Below are positions 44,080-52,477 of a stretch of DNA of 64,000 bases, in pieces. The first letter of the stretch is position 1, and each line of letters begins with the position of its first letter. The position numbers were made by a program, and so were the translations under genes. The stretch lies in contig CBDCQL010000002.1 of the NCBI GenBank assembly GCA_965220615.1, forward strand, positions 1,488,001-1,552,000, written 5' to 3'. Under the pieces are notes generated by a model, which saw nothing but the letters and a program-made list of their open reading frames with translations, was not told the origin of the DNA and ran no database searches. This DNA comes from JAGWBD01 sp965220615. GTDB lineage: Bacteria > Chloroflexota > Anaerolineae > Aggregatilineales > Phototrophicaceae.

Positions 44080-47000
44080 GTGAAACTCGAAGAGCTCAGG
44101 GTCGACATGCGTGTTCGAGGCATCGCTCAAAATGAAGTTGTTACGATCCTACATGTTGAAGTAAAGGGTCGAGTGGGAGCCAAAGTGACTTATCGGCGGG
44201 AAGATGGTCGCCCTCCAATAACACGAACAGTTTTGCGCAGAGAAGAAGAACGGCTCGAACATGTTCCCGAACTTCGATTTGATTTTAGCGCGGAACCCAA
44301 TGAGTTTCGGCTTGCGTCCGATGCTTGGCGCATTAAATTCGCCCATGTGTTTGACCCGCTGCAGGCCGTTCACAGTTCACCCATCCAACCTTTACCGCAC
44401 CAGATTGACGCTGTCTACAACTACATGTTGGAACAACAGCCCCTGCGGTTCTTGCTTGCAGATGACCCCGGTGCCGGCAAAACCATAATGGCCGGCCTGC
44501 TAGTCCGCGAACTGGAAATACGGGGTGCGGTCGACCGTTGCTTGATCTGTGTTCCAGGTAACCTTGCCTATCAATGGCAAGAAGAATTGCGGGAGAAATT
44601 CTCGCTGGAATTCAAGATCTTCTCCGAGGACACCAGCAATTCGATAGAGGCCTTGACAGCAAATGACCTTCTGATCGCTCGGATGGACCAGATCAAACGC
44701 CCAAGGTACCGGAAAATGCTGGATCAAACGGCCTGGGATCTGGTCCTTATTGATGAAGCACACAAAATGTCTGCACCTTGGTTTGGCAAGACGCCCAATT
44801 ATACGCAACGTTACCGCCTGGGCGAGTTGTTAGGTAAACGGACAACCAATTTGCTCTTGCTCACAGCAACGCCACACAATGGACGTCACAATGAATTTCA
44901 GCTTTTTCTGCGCTTGCTCGACTCCGATCGCTTCTCCGATCGTAAGATTGATTCCCACAGTCAAGAGGTTAATGCTGCGGGGATTTCGGGATACAGTGAC
45001 TTATTTAGGCGAATGCAAAAAGAGGATTTGAAAAACTTTGACGGGAGCAATCTTTTTCCTCAGCGTTTCGCATATACCCGTGACTTTGAGCTCGCCGACC
45101 AAGGTCAGGCTTTGTACGAGAGGGTAACCGAATACGTTCGCGAAGAATTCAACAGGGCGAAGGAACTGGAAGGGGGACGCCGAAACAATGTAGGATTCGC
45201 CATGATAATCCTGCAGCGGCGTCTTGCCTCTTCTCCCGGGGCGATTGTCCAGACTCTTCACAGACGCCATGCTAGGCTTCGTGACCTATTGACTGAGTGG
45301 CAATCATCTGGCTCGGCACCGTCTTCAGCGACCCAAGAATTCGATGACGAAGACATCGAAGACATCGCCGACGGCCATGTGAAAGACCCTGAGCAAAATG
45401 AAGAAGAATTCGTAAAAAATTACACGAACGCGGACAACATCGACGAACTGAAAAAGGAAATAGGCATTCTCGAAGACCTAGAGTCGCAGGCAGTCCAAGT
45501 TAGGAACAGCGGGATCGATAGCAAGTGGGATGATTTGGAAATCCTGCTGAGGAACGAAAGTTTGCTGAGTCACGGTGACGGCAGCCCTCGCAAGCTCATA
45601 ATTTTCACCGAATTTCGTGATACCCTTGCCTACTTGATAGAACGTCTTGTCGAGTTAACCGGCGAGCCAGAGAATATCTTACAGATTCACGGCGGCATAA
45701 ATTTCAGTCAGCGACGCGAGGTCCAAGAACGTTTCTGGACGGACGATTGTGTTCGTTTCCTTGTCGCCACCGATGCCGCAGGTGAGGGCATAAACCTGCA
45801 CTGTACTAACCTGATGATCAATTACGACCTTCCCTGGAATCCTAATCGCCTTGAGCAACGCTTTGGACGTATTCATCGCATTGGTCAGAGGAAGACTTGC
45901 TATTTGTGGAACATGCTTGCTAGCAACACCCGCGAAGGGCGTGTGTTCAATAGGTTGATGGACAAGATGAGGAATATAAGTGGCGCGTTGGATGGCAAGA
46001 TGTTCAATGTGCTTGGAGACGTTTTTCGCGAACAGTCACTTCAAGAAATGATGATGGAAGCCATCGCTCGACCTGATCAAACCCTTCCACTTCCTGACCT
46101 AGAGCGCAATCTTCAAATGGCAAGCAAGAGGCTGGACGACATTGAAAATCGCCTTGTCATCACGACACTAGAAGAGTCTAAGGTCAAGAAAATGGACATG
46201 CATCGAACCCGTGCCCTCGCCGCCAGCCTTCAACCTTGGCACATTAAAGCCTTCACCAACCGCGCCCTAAAGCTGTACCGGGCCGAACTGAGCGAACATG
46301 AAAGGGAGCACGGAGTCTTCACGCTAAGCCGCGTGCCTCCTGAAATCCGTGAGAGTGTCACCGAGGCCGAGGTCAAACCGGAGCGCTCTTACAATTCCAT
46401 TTGCTTTGAGCCGCAACGCTATCACGAACTAAGCGGCAAATGTGCACAATTAATTGGAATTGGCCATCCCCTTCTGCAGGCCATGGTAACGAGAGTCCTG
46501 TCATTGAATCACAGACCGCTCAGGCATGGTGCAGTTCTGATAGACGATCAGAACCTTGGGATGCAGCCACGCCTTCTCGTTTATCTTGAGCAGGCCATTA
46601 TCAGTGGCCACCAAAGTGCTGAAGGGCGACCTCGGGAGCTTGAACGAGGCGCCTGGTGTGTGGAAATCAGTAAAGACGGCCAAGTCATGTATCCTGATGA
46701 TGCGCCTTGGATCGACTACCGCAGAGCCGAGGCATTGGAGAATGAAGCAGTAGACCGACTCTTGTCAGAAGAGTGGATTGGGCGGCAGGATGAATATATT
46801 GACTGTGCAATTGACTCACTCATCGGCGAGAAGATCATTCCCAGGTTGGAACAGATTTCTCAAAATCGGAAGAAAAAGATCAATCGGGATCGCAAGGTCA
46901 TCCGTGCGCATCTAATGCAAGAGATCAATCATCAGGATGAAATCATTGAAAGGTCACATAAGAGAGAAAAGGCAGCCGTTCTAGAAGGAAATCAACAAGA

Positions 47001-47586
47001 GATAAACCTTGCCCGTGCCAACCGAAGTTCGGCGGAAGACCGTAGGGAACGCCACAGGGCGCGGCTTGACAGGCGCATGAATGATCTCGACCTTGATGAA
47101 GAAATCAATCTAGGTGATCCCCATGTCGCAGGTGTGGCACTTGTTCTCCCGGTAGCATTGCTGGGCGAACGGGGACAAGCAGACGCCCTAGCGCGCCGCG
47201 AAATCGAGCTGGCCGCCATGGAGGCCGTCATGAGCGCGGAGTACGAACTCGGAAATTCACCCAGGGACGTCAGCGCAAGCAAACGTGGTTACGACATAGA
47301 AAGCATCCCAAATGGTCACGGACCTCTGAGGCTTATTGAAGTCAAGGGACGCCGAGCAGACGCAAGTGATGTCACTCTTACACGCAATGAATTGCTCACT
47401 GCGCTAAATTGCAAACGCAACGACCGGGAAGTTCACATCCTTGCCTTTGTTCGGGTCCACGAAAGCGGCAAGGTGGAAGCGCCAACATATCTTTTTAGTC
47501 ACGACTTTTCGGAGCCGGATCCGGCTGCAAGCAGTGTGAACTTCCAACTCAATCGCCTATTGGACTACGGCGAGGCTCCACGCTGA
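44080..47586 (+). CDS. SNF2-type helicase with C-terminal DUF3883 (nuclease-like) domain, probable defence gene
   Basis: A large cytoplasmic ATPase of 1168 aa (1173 from the in-frame ATG at 44065; numbering below uses that). SNF2/superfamily 2 core: DDPGAGKT at 133-140, DEAH at 230-233, TATPHNG near 267, VATDAAGEGINL and RFGRIHRIGQ at about 565-605. A charged coiled-coil spans about 935-1010. The C-terminal DUF3883/NO VEIN-like domain has a PD-(D/E)xK-like Asp1077, Glu1092-x-Lys1094. Helicases of this type occur in anti-phage loci such as DISARM (DrmD is SNF2-type), but no methylase or partner is next to it. I prefer the GTG at 44080: AGGGG lies 5 nt upstream, whereas the ATG has none. The AT-rich codon use differs from every neighbour. 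Confidence 0.85.
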   Translation: MKLEELRVDMRVRGIAQNEVVTILHVEVKGRVGAKVTYRREDGRPPITRTVLRREEERLEHVPELRFDFSAEPNEFRLASDAWRIKFAHVFDPLQAVHSSPIQPLPHQIDAVYNYMLEQQPLRFLLADDPGAGKTIMAGLLVRELEIRGAVDRCLICVPGNLAYQWQEELREKFSLEFKIFSEDTSNSIEALTANDLLIARMDQIKRPRYRKMLDQTAWDLVLIDEAHKMSAPWFGKTPNYTQRYRLGELLGKRTTNLLLLTATPHNGRHNEFQLFLRLLDSDRFSDRKIDSHSQEVNAAGISGYSDLFRRMQKEDLKNFDGSNLFPQRFAYTRDFELADQGQALYERVTEYVREEFNRAKELEGGRRNNVGFAMIILQRRLASSPGAIVQTLHRRHARLRDLLTEWQSSGSAPSSATQEFDDEDIEDIADGHVKDPEQNEEEFVKNYTNADNIDELKKEIGILEDLESQAVQVRNSGIDSKWDDLEILLRNESLLSHGDGSPRKLIIFTEFRDTLAYLIERLVELTGEPENILQIHGGINFSQRREVQERFWTDDCVRFLVATDAAGEGINLHCTNLMINYDLPWNPNRLEQRFGRIHRIGQRKTCYLWNMLASNTREGRVFNRLMDKMRNISGALDGKMFNVLGDVFREQSLQEMMMEAIARPDQTLPLPDLERNLQMASKRLDDIENRLVITTLEESKVKKMDMHRTRALAASLQPWHIKAFTNRALKLYRAELSEHEREHGVFTLSRVPPEIRESVTEAEVKPERSYNSICFEPQRYHELSGKCAQLIGIGHPLLQAMVTRVLSLNHRPLRHGAVLIDDQNLGMQPRLLVYLEQAIISGHQSAEGRPRELERGAWCVEISKDGQVMYPDDAPWIDYRRAEALENEAVDRLLSEEWIGRQDEYIDCAIDSLIGEKIIPRLEQISQNRKKKINRDRKVIRAHLMQEINHQDEIIERSHKREKAAVLEGNQQEINLARANRSSAEDRRERHRARLDRRMNDLDLDEEINLGDPHVAGVALVLPVALLGERGQADALARREIELAAMEAVMSAEYELGNSPRDVSASKRGYDIESIPNGHGPLRLIEVKGRRADASDVTLTRNELLTALNCKRNDREVHILAFVRVHESGKVEAPTYLFSHDFSEPDPAASSVNFQLNRLLDYGEAPR

Positions 47587-47587
47587 A

Positions 47588-47649
47588 TCTTCGCCCTGCT
47601 GCAGCGGCATTTGCGCGGCGGGCTGGCCCTGGGCGGGATGAAGGGCTGA
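47588..47649 (+). repeat. 62-bp direct repeat, right copy (detached permease 3' end)
   Basis: A non-coding remnant copy of the last 60 nt of the permease gene plus two bases, 1 nt after the helicase stop and 17 nt before the tRNA-Leu 3' end. One mismatch to the left copy. Confidence 0.95.
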
Positions 47650-47666
47650 GTATCAGGTTGTCGCTG

Positions 47667-47748
47667 TGGGGAAGGAGGGATTCGAACCCTCACCTCACAT
47701 GAGACATGATCCTAAGTCATGCGCGTCTGCCAGTTCCGCCACTCCCCC
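47667..47748 (-). tRNA. tRNA-Leu (anticodon UAG)
   Basis: An 82-nt class II tRNA read on the minus strand. The acceptor stem GGGGGAG/CTTCCCC pairs fully with one G-U, the D-arm is GCGGAACTGGCAGACGC, the anticodon loop is CTTAGGA with anticodon TAG, a short variable arm follows, and the T-arm is GAGGG-TTCGAAT-CCCTC. CCA is not encoded. It abuts the right boundary of the helicase insertion. Confidence 0.95.
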
Positions 47749-47765
47749 GCTGGTCGACTGATCCC

Positions 47766-47794
47766 ATTATAACCCGCTTCAGCATGCGGCAGAA
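47766..47794 (-). promoter_or_regulatory. Promoter of tRNA-Leu
   Basis: Minus-strand TATAAT (47766-47771) with a 17-nt spacer to a weak TTCTGC -35, 18 nt upstream of the tRNA 5' end. Confidence 0.55.
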
Positions 47795-47837
47795 TGTGGA
47801 AGCGCCCTGGCAAACATGGTAGGCTTTCGGCGCAAGC

Positions 47838-47855
47838 ATGTGATTCATTTCACTT
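47838..47855 (+). promoter_or_regulatory. Candidate Rex operator upstream of rex
   Basis: ATGTGATTCATTTCACTT keeps the GTGA-N6-TCAC core of the Rex site (TTGTGAAATATTTCACAA-like), matching 12 of 18 positions. It ends 10 nt before the rex ATG, consistent with autoregulation. Binding is inferred. Confidence 0.45.
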
Positions 47856-47865
47856 GTGGGACGCA

Positions 47866-48504
47866 ATGAACGCCGACGAGCCTGCCACCAGCCAGATACC
47901 GGATATTGTCATCGGCAGACTGCCCGTCTATCTGCGCGCCCTCGAACGTCTGGCCCAGGAAGACCACAAGGTCACCTCGTCGCACGAGCTGGGCCAGCGC
48001 CTTGGCATCAGCTCCGCCCAGATCCGCAAGGACCTGTCGCACTTTGGCGGCTTCGGCAAGCAGGGCACCGGCTACCATATCGACTACCTGACCCGGCAAC
48101 TCAAGAGCGTCCTGAACGTCGACCGGGTCTGGCAGGTCGCGCTGGTCGGCGCCGGCGATCTCGGTCGCGCCGTGGCCAACTACCGCGGCTTCACCGAACG
48201 CAGCTTTCACATCGCCTGCGTATTTGATACCGACCCCGCCAAACAGGGCCAGCAGGTCGGGCAGTGTCGCGTACAGGACTTTCACCAGGCGGGCCCGGTG
48301 ATCCGTCGTCTGGACATTCACGTCGCCATGATTGCCGTTCCGGCGGCCAACGCCCAGGAAGTGGCCGACGTGCTGACGGGCCACGGCGTGCGCGCCATCC
48401 TGAATTACGCACCCATCAATCTCAACGTCACGGCGGGTGTGCGCGTCCAGCACATCGACCCGGTCGTGCACCTGCAGCACATGACCTACTATTTGTCAGA
48501 TTGA
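47866..48504 (+). CDS. rex: Redox-sensing transcriptional repressor Rex
   Basis: Senses the NADH/NAD+ ratio and represses respiratory and fermentation genes. N-terminal winged helix (LPVYLRALERL, SSAQIRKDLSHFGGFGKQGTGY) and C-terminal Rossmann domain (GAGDLGRAVANY near residue 90), 212 aa. The ATG at 47866 fits the family N-terminus; the frame is open upstream without coding character. It is convergent with mreB (9-bp overlap). The F1 ATP synthase genes are nearby, a sensible Rex target class. Confidence 0.94.
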   Translation: MNADEPATSQIPDIVIGRLPVYLRALERLAQEDHKVTSSHELGQRLGISSAQIRKDLSHFGGFGKQGTGYHIDYLTRQLKSVLNVDRVWQVALVGAGDLGRAVANYRGFTERSFHIACVFDTDPAKQGQQVGQCRVQDFHQAGPVIRRLDIHVAMIAVPAANAQEVADVLTGHGVRAILNYAPINLNVTAGVRVQHIDPVVHLQHMTYYLSD

Positions 48505-49518
48505 AGTCTGTGACGTTTGCAGCACCCGGCGCAGGATTGCTGGTTCTTCCAGCGCCCGACCGGCGCCGCTGGCCGTCGCGATCAGGGCGTTGTCGGCGCG
48601 ATAGACCGGCACGCCCGTGGCCCGGGTGAGATAACGGTCAAGCCCGCGCAACAGGGCCCCGCCCCCGGTCATGACGATGCCACGGTCGATAATGTCGGAA
48701 GACAGTTCGGGCGGCGTTTCGGCCAGCACACTGCGGACGACGCCGGCGATCATCGACAGCGCCTCGGCCATGGCTTCCACCACTTCGCCGGTCGAGATGT
48801 GGATGGTGCGTGGCAGGCCGCTGACGTTGTCGCGACCCTGCAATTCCATCGTCAATTCTTCCACAGGCGTTATGGCAGCGCCAATCTGAATCTTGATCGC
48901 CTCGGCCGTAGGCTGGCCGATGCCCAGGTTGTACTTGCGCCGGACGTAGCTCATGATCGCCTCGTCGAGGCGCAGCCCCCCCAGACGCCCGCTTTCGGCG
49001 CGCACAATCTTGTTCAGGCTGATGACCGCCGCCTCGGTGATGCCGCCGCCGATGTTGATCACCATGTCGCCGGCCGGCGTGCCCACCGGCAGACCCGCGC
49101 CGATGGCCGCCGCCAGGGGTTCGTGAATCAGCCAGGCCTCGCGCGCGCCGGCCGCCAGCGCCGCCTCGTGCACCGCGCGCTTTTCGACGCTGGTCACGCC
49201 CCAGGGGACCGCCACCATGACGGTAGGCCGGAAGAGGCGCACGCGACCGGATATCTTGCTGAAAAAGTGGCGCAGCATGGCTTCGGTGACTTCGTAGTCC
49301 GCGATGACCCCGTCGCGCAGGGGCCGAATGACCTGAATGTCCTCGTCGTCGGTCTTGCCCAGCATTTCCCGCGCCGGCTGGCCGATTTCAACGATGCGCT
49401 CTTCTTCCGTCGTCAGGGCGACCAGCGAGGGTTCCTGCAGCACGATCTCACCGCGATCGTAAATCAGGACGTTGACCGTACCGATGTCGAGACCCAGTTT
49501 ACGGGAGAACAACGCCAT
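48496..49518 (-). CDS. mreB: MreB-family actin-like protein with altered phosphate-2 motif
   Basis: Actin-fold cytoskeletal protein of 340 aa that normally organises cell-wall synthesis. Phosphate-1 is GLDIGTVNVLI (Asp11), the catalytic-Glu region IHEPLAAAIGAGLP keeps Glu133 but has His132 in place of the usual Glu, and the C-terminal MTGGGALLRGLD is standard. The phosphate-2 loop reads NIGGGITE, so the conserved Asp is Asn155 and the Thr is Ile160. This could weaken ATP hydrolysis. No mreC/mreD neighbours. Convergent with rex; the next minus-strand gene upstream is atpC. Confidence 0.85.
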   Translation of the reverse strand: MALFSRKLGLDIGTVNVLIYDRGEIVLQEPSLVALTTEEERIVEIGQPAREMLGKTDDEDIQVIRPLRDGVIADYEVTEAMLRHFFSKISGRVRLFRPTVMVAVPWGVTSVEKRAVHEAALAAGAREAWLIHEPLAAAIGAGLPVGTPAGDMVINIGGGITEAAVISLNKIVRAESGRLGGLRLDEAIMSYVRRKYNLGIGQPTAEAIKIQIGAAITPVEELTMELQGRDNVSGLPRTIHISTGEVVEAMAEALSMIAGVVRSVLAETPPELSSDIIDRGIVMTGGGALLRGLDRYLTRATGVPVYRADNALIATASGAGRALEEPAILRRVLQTSQTSI

Positions 49519-49575
49519 TCACGCCGTCCTGTGCCAACTGCTGCCGGTTATACTCGCTGACGTCGGGGAACGCAA

Positions 49576-49599
49576 CGCCCGGCGATATACCGCCGGGCG
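49576..49599 (-). terminator. Hairpin downstream of atpC (possible terminator)
   Basis: A perfect 9-bp stem (CGCCCGGCG/CGCCGGGCG, loop of 6) 26 nt after the atpC stop and 58 nt before the mreB start. It lacks a T-tract in either direction, so termination is uncertain. Confidence 0.4.
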
Positions 49600-49624
49600 C
49601 CTTGTGTCATGCGGACGCGGCCGG

Positions 49625-50080
49625 TTATTCCGCGTCTTCCTCGTCCTGGTCAAGTATCCGCAGCGCACTGCCGCGACCCTGGATGCGACGATGGATGCGC
49701 GCGCCCAGTTCCGCGCGACGCAGGGCCAGTTGCGCCTCGCGATTTTGGTCTTCCGGCACGCCTTCCTGCAGCATGCGGGCGGCGCTTTCGCGCGCCTCTT
49801 CGATGGCGCGAATGTCCAGGCTGAAGGACGATTCCGCCAGGTCCGCCAGCACGACGACCTTGTCCGGCCGCACGTCGACGACTCCACCGTAAATCGCAAA
49901 GCGCTCCTCGGCCGGGCCCTTGCGCACGATCAGTTCGCCAAAGCCCATGGTCGTCAGAAGCGGCGCGTGGCGCGGCAGCACACCCATTTCGCCCTCGCTG
50001 CCCGGCAGCACGACGATGTCGGCTTCCAGCTCCTCGAAGACCTTGCGTTCCTGCGTGACGACCTCGACGTGGATGGTCAT
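49625..50080 (-). CDS. atpC: ATP synthase F1 subunit epsilon
   Basis: Regulatory subunit of F1. The 151-aa protein has the N-terminal beta sandwich (VVLPGSEGEMGVLPRHAPLLT) and a C-terminal helical hairpin rich in Arg/Glu. It starts 3 nt after the atpD stop and ends the atpAGDC block. Confidence 0.94.
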   Translation of the reverse strand: MTIHVEVVTQERKVFEELEADIVVLPGSEGEMGVLPRHAPLLTTMGFGELIVRKGPAEERFAIYGGVVDVRPDKVVVLADLAESSFSLDIRAIEEARESAARMLQEGVPEDQNREAQLALRRAELGARIHRRIQGRGSALRILDQDEEDAE

Positions 50081-50083
50081 CGC

Positions 50084-51487
50084 TCAGTCTCCGGCTTCCT
50101 CAAAGCGCTGCAACACGTCGTCCATGGCGCCGGCCATGTAAAACATCTGCTCGGGAATATGGTCCAGTTCCCCGTCAAGGATCATGCGGAAGCCGCGCAC
50201 CGTATCGCGCACGGGCACGTAACGGCCCTCCCGGCCGGTGAACTGCTCCGCCACCACCATGGGCTGCGACAGGAACTGCTCGATCTTGCGCGCGCGCGCC
50301 ACCAGTTGCTTGTCGTCGTCGGACAGTTCGTCCACGCCCAGGATGGCGATGATGTCCTGCAGGTCCTTGTAGCGCTGCAATACCTGCTGCACCTCGCGCG
50401 CCGTACGGTAGTGCTCTTCGCCGATGATCTGCGGGTCGAGAATCTTGCTGGTGCTGGCCAGCGGGTCTACCGCCGGGAACAGGCCTCGCGCCGCGATCGA
50501 GCGCTCCAGCGCAATGGTGCCGTCCAGATGCGTGAACACGGCGACCGGCGCCGGATCGGAATAGTCGTCCGCCGGCACGTAGACGGCCTGCATCGAGGTG
50601 ATGGAACCGCTGCGCGTCGAGGTGATGCGCTCCTGCAACAGGCCCATTTCGTCCGCCAGCGTCGGCTGGTAACCGACCGCCGAGGGCATGCGACCCAGCA
50701 GGGCCGAGACTTCCGCCCCCGCCAGGGAATAACGGAAAATGTTGTCGATGAAGAGCAGCACGTCGCGCCCCTCGTCGCGGAACTGCTCGGCCATGGCCAG
50801 GCCGGAGAGCGCCACTCGCAGGCGAACGCCGGGCGGCTCGTTCATCTGGCCGAAGACCATCGCCAGCTTGTCCAGCACCCCGGCCTCTTCCATCTCACCA
50901 TAGAGCTGGGTGCCCTCACGGGTGCGTTCGCCAACGCCGGCGAAGACCGACAGGCCGTCGTGTTGTGTCGCGATGGAGTTGATCAATTCCTGAATGGTGA
51001 TGGTCTTGCCCACGCCGGCGCCGCCGAAAATACCCGTCTTGCCGCCCCGGGTCATGGGCGCCACAAGGTCGATGACCTTCATGCCGCTTTCAAACTGCTC
51101 GATGGTGGTCGACTGGTCCTCGAAGTCGGGCGCCGGCGTGTGAATGGAACGGCGCGGCGCCTCGTCGGACACTTCCGGCTGGTTGTCAATGGCGCGCCCC
51201 AGAACGTTAAACACGCGACCCAGGGAGGCCGTGCCGACGGGCACGGTTATAGGCGAACCTGTTGCGATGACCGGCAGGCCGCGCTGCAGGCCGTCGGTGC
51301 TGTCCATGGCCACGGTCTTTACGAGGTTGTCGCCCATGTGCAACTGCACTTCAAGCACAAGGTCGGGTTCCCCTTCCCCGCGCGCAACCCGCAGCGCCTC
51401 GTTGATGTCGGGCAACTCGCCGGCGGGGAATTTGACGTCAACCACGTTGCCCAGGATCTGGGCGATGCGGCCCTGCACCTCACTCAT
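50084..51487 (-). CDS. atpD: ATP synthase F1 subunit beta
   Basis: Catalytic F1 subunit, 467 aa. P-loop GGAGVGKTITIQELI near 155, catalytic Glu in GVGERTREG, and the LLFIDNIFRY Walker B segment. It overlaps atpG by 4 bp (ATGA). The order A-G-D-C is standard. Confidence 0.97.
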   Translation of the reverse strand: MSEVQGRIAQILGNVVDVKFPAGELPDINEALRVARGEGEPDLVLEVQLHMGDNLVKTVAMDSTDGLQRGLPVIATGSPITVPVGTASLGRVFNVLGRAIDNQPEVSDEAPRRSIHTPAPDFEDQSTTIEQFESGMKVIDLVAPMTRGGKTGIFGGAGVGKTITIQELINSIATQHDGLSVFAGVGERTREGTQLYGEMEEAGVLDKLAMVFGQMNEPPGVRLRVALSGLAMAEQFRDEGRDVLLFIDNIFRYSLAGAEVSALLGRMPSAVGYQPTLADEMGLLQERITSTRSGSITSMQAVYVPADDYSDPAPVAVFTHLDGTIALERSIAARGLFPAVDPLASTSKILDPQIIGEEHYRTAREVQQVLQRYKDLQDIIAILGVDELSDDDKQLVARARKIEQFLSQPMVVAEQFTGREGRYVPVRDTVRGFRMILDGELDHIPEQMFYMAGAMDDVLQRFEEAGD

Positions 51488-52455
51488 ATCCGCACTCCTT
51501 GCTCGCTCAAACCTGCGATTTCCTCTATGCGATCGGCCATGGCGTCCATGGCGTCCTGCAGGGCTTCGGTGCCGCCCACGATATCCAGAATCTCGGCCGT
51601 GATTGCTGTCTGACGCGCCTTGTTGTATTCCAGCGTAAGGTCATCCACCAGCTGGGAGGCATTGTCGGAGGCGTTGCGCATGGCCACCATGCGCGCCGCA
51701 TGTTCGCTCGCCTGGCTCTCCAGCAGGGCCTGATAAAGCTGCAATTCGGTGAAGCGCGGCACGATTTCCTGCAGGATGGCCTCTGCTCCCGGCTCGTATT
51801 CGTAGCTGGATACGCCTTCGCTCAGGGAGGGCACGTCCTTGACGAATTCCGCCGCCACCTGGTCCTCAATGGTGTGTGGTATCAGCGGCAGCCAGCCCAA
51901 CACAGCCGGTCGTTGCGTCAGCATGTTGACGAAGTCGGTGTAGGCGATGAAGACGTCATCGACCTCGGCGGCGAGGAAGGCATCGATCGCCAGACGCGTC
52001 GCCGGGGAAATGTCGCTGATGCCGGGCTCGGAAGGCAGGTCGCTGAACTCGGCCACCACGTTGGCGCCGGCGCGCACCATGGCGTCGCGGCCCTTGCGAC
52101 CGATGGTCACGTATTGCACGGGCTTGTCCAGGCGCCCGGCGAAGCGCTGCGCCACGCGAATGATGTTGGCGTTGAAGGCGCCCGCAAGCCCGCGATCGGA
52201 GGTGATCAGCACGACCATGATGCTGCGGATTTCCGGGCGTTCTTCCAGCAAGGGGTGCATGGTGCCGCCCCCGCCCCCCCCGGCCTGCACGTTGAGCAGC
52301 AGTTCCCAGGCCTTTTCGGCGTAGGCGCGGCTGGCCAGCACCCGCGCCTGGGCGCGCCGCACCCGTGACGCCGAGACGGCCTCCAGAGCGCGCGTGATTT
52401 GCGAAATATTCCGTACGCTGCGTATGCGTTTCTGGATGTCTCTGGCAGTAGCCAC
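51484..52455 (-). CDS. atpG: ATP synthase F1 subunit gamma
   Basis: Central rotor stalk, 323 aa, longer than the usual 285-290. The N-terminal helix RSVRNISQITRALEAVSASR and C-terminal helix (YNKARQTAITAEILDIVGG) are conserved. An extra Gly-run (AGGGGGGTM) follows residue 57, a likely flexible insertion. It is 22 nt after atpA. Confidence 0.95.
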   Translation of the reverse strand: MATARDIQKRIRSVRNISQITRALEAVSASRVRRAQARVLASRAYAEKAWELLLNVQAGGGGGGTMHPLLEERPEIRSIMVVLITSDRGLAGAFNANIIRVAQRFAGRLDKPVQYVTIGRKGRDAMVRAGANVVAEFSDLPSEPGISDISPATRLAIDAFLAAEVDDVFIAYTDFVNMLTQRPAVLGWLPLIPHTIEDQVAAEFVKDVPSLSEGVSSYEYEPGAEAILQEIVPRFTELQLYQALLESQASEHAARMVAMRNASDNASQLVDDLTLEYNKARQTAITAEILDIVGGTEALQDAMDAMADRIEEIAGLSEQGVRI

Positions 52456-52477
52456 CGGCTATCTCCTGTGGCCGCCG

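Larger units (their letters stand above)
43946..47649 (+). mobile_element. Single-gene insertion bounded by a 62-bp direct repeat (putative)
   Basis: The segment between the two repeat copies holds only a promoter and one helicase gene; its stop codon is 1 nt from the right copy. Base composition and codon use shift abruptly to AT-richer values inside and back outside. No integrase, transposase or terminal inverted repeat is visible. Inferred origin: integration of a circle or donor DNA sharing the permease 3' end. Removing one repeat and the insert would restore permease-tRNA-Leu adjacency. Confidence 0.6.

Noticed and set aside
43946..47587. Insertion sequence or transposon
   Set aside because: No transposase and no terminal inverted repeats; the 62-bp repeat is far longer than a target-site duplication.
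47667..47748. tRNA-Leu as the integration (att) site of the helicase insertion
   Set aside because: The repeated 62 bp comes from the permease gene end and does not include any tRNA sequence; the tRNA is only adjacent.
49576..49599. Strong terminator between atpC and mreB
   Set aside because: The hairpin is perfect, but neither side has a T-tract, so it is listed only as a possible terminator.
49472..51613. Plus-strand open frame of 713 codons opposite atpC/atpD
   Set aside because: His/Gln/Arg-rich shadow of conserved ATP synthase genes.
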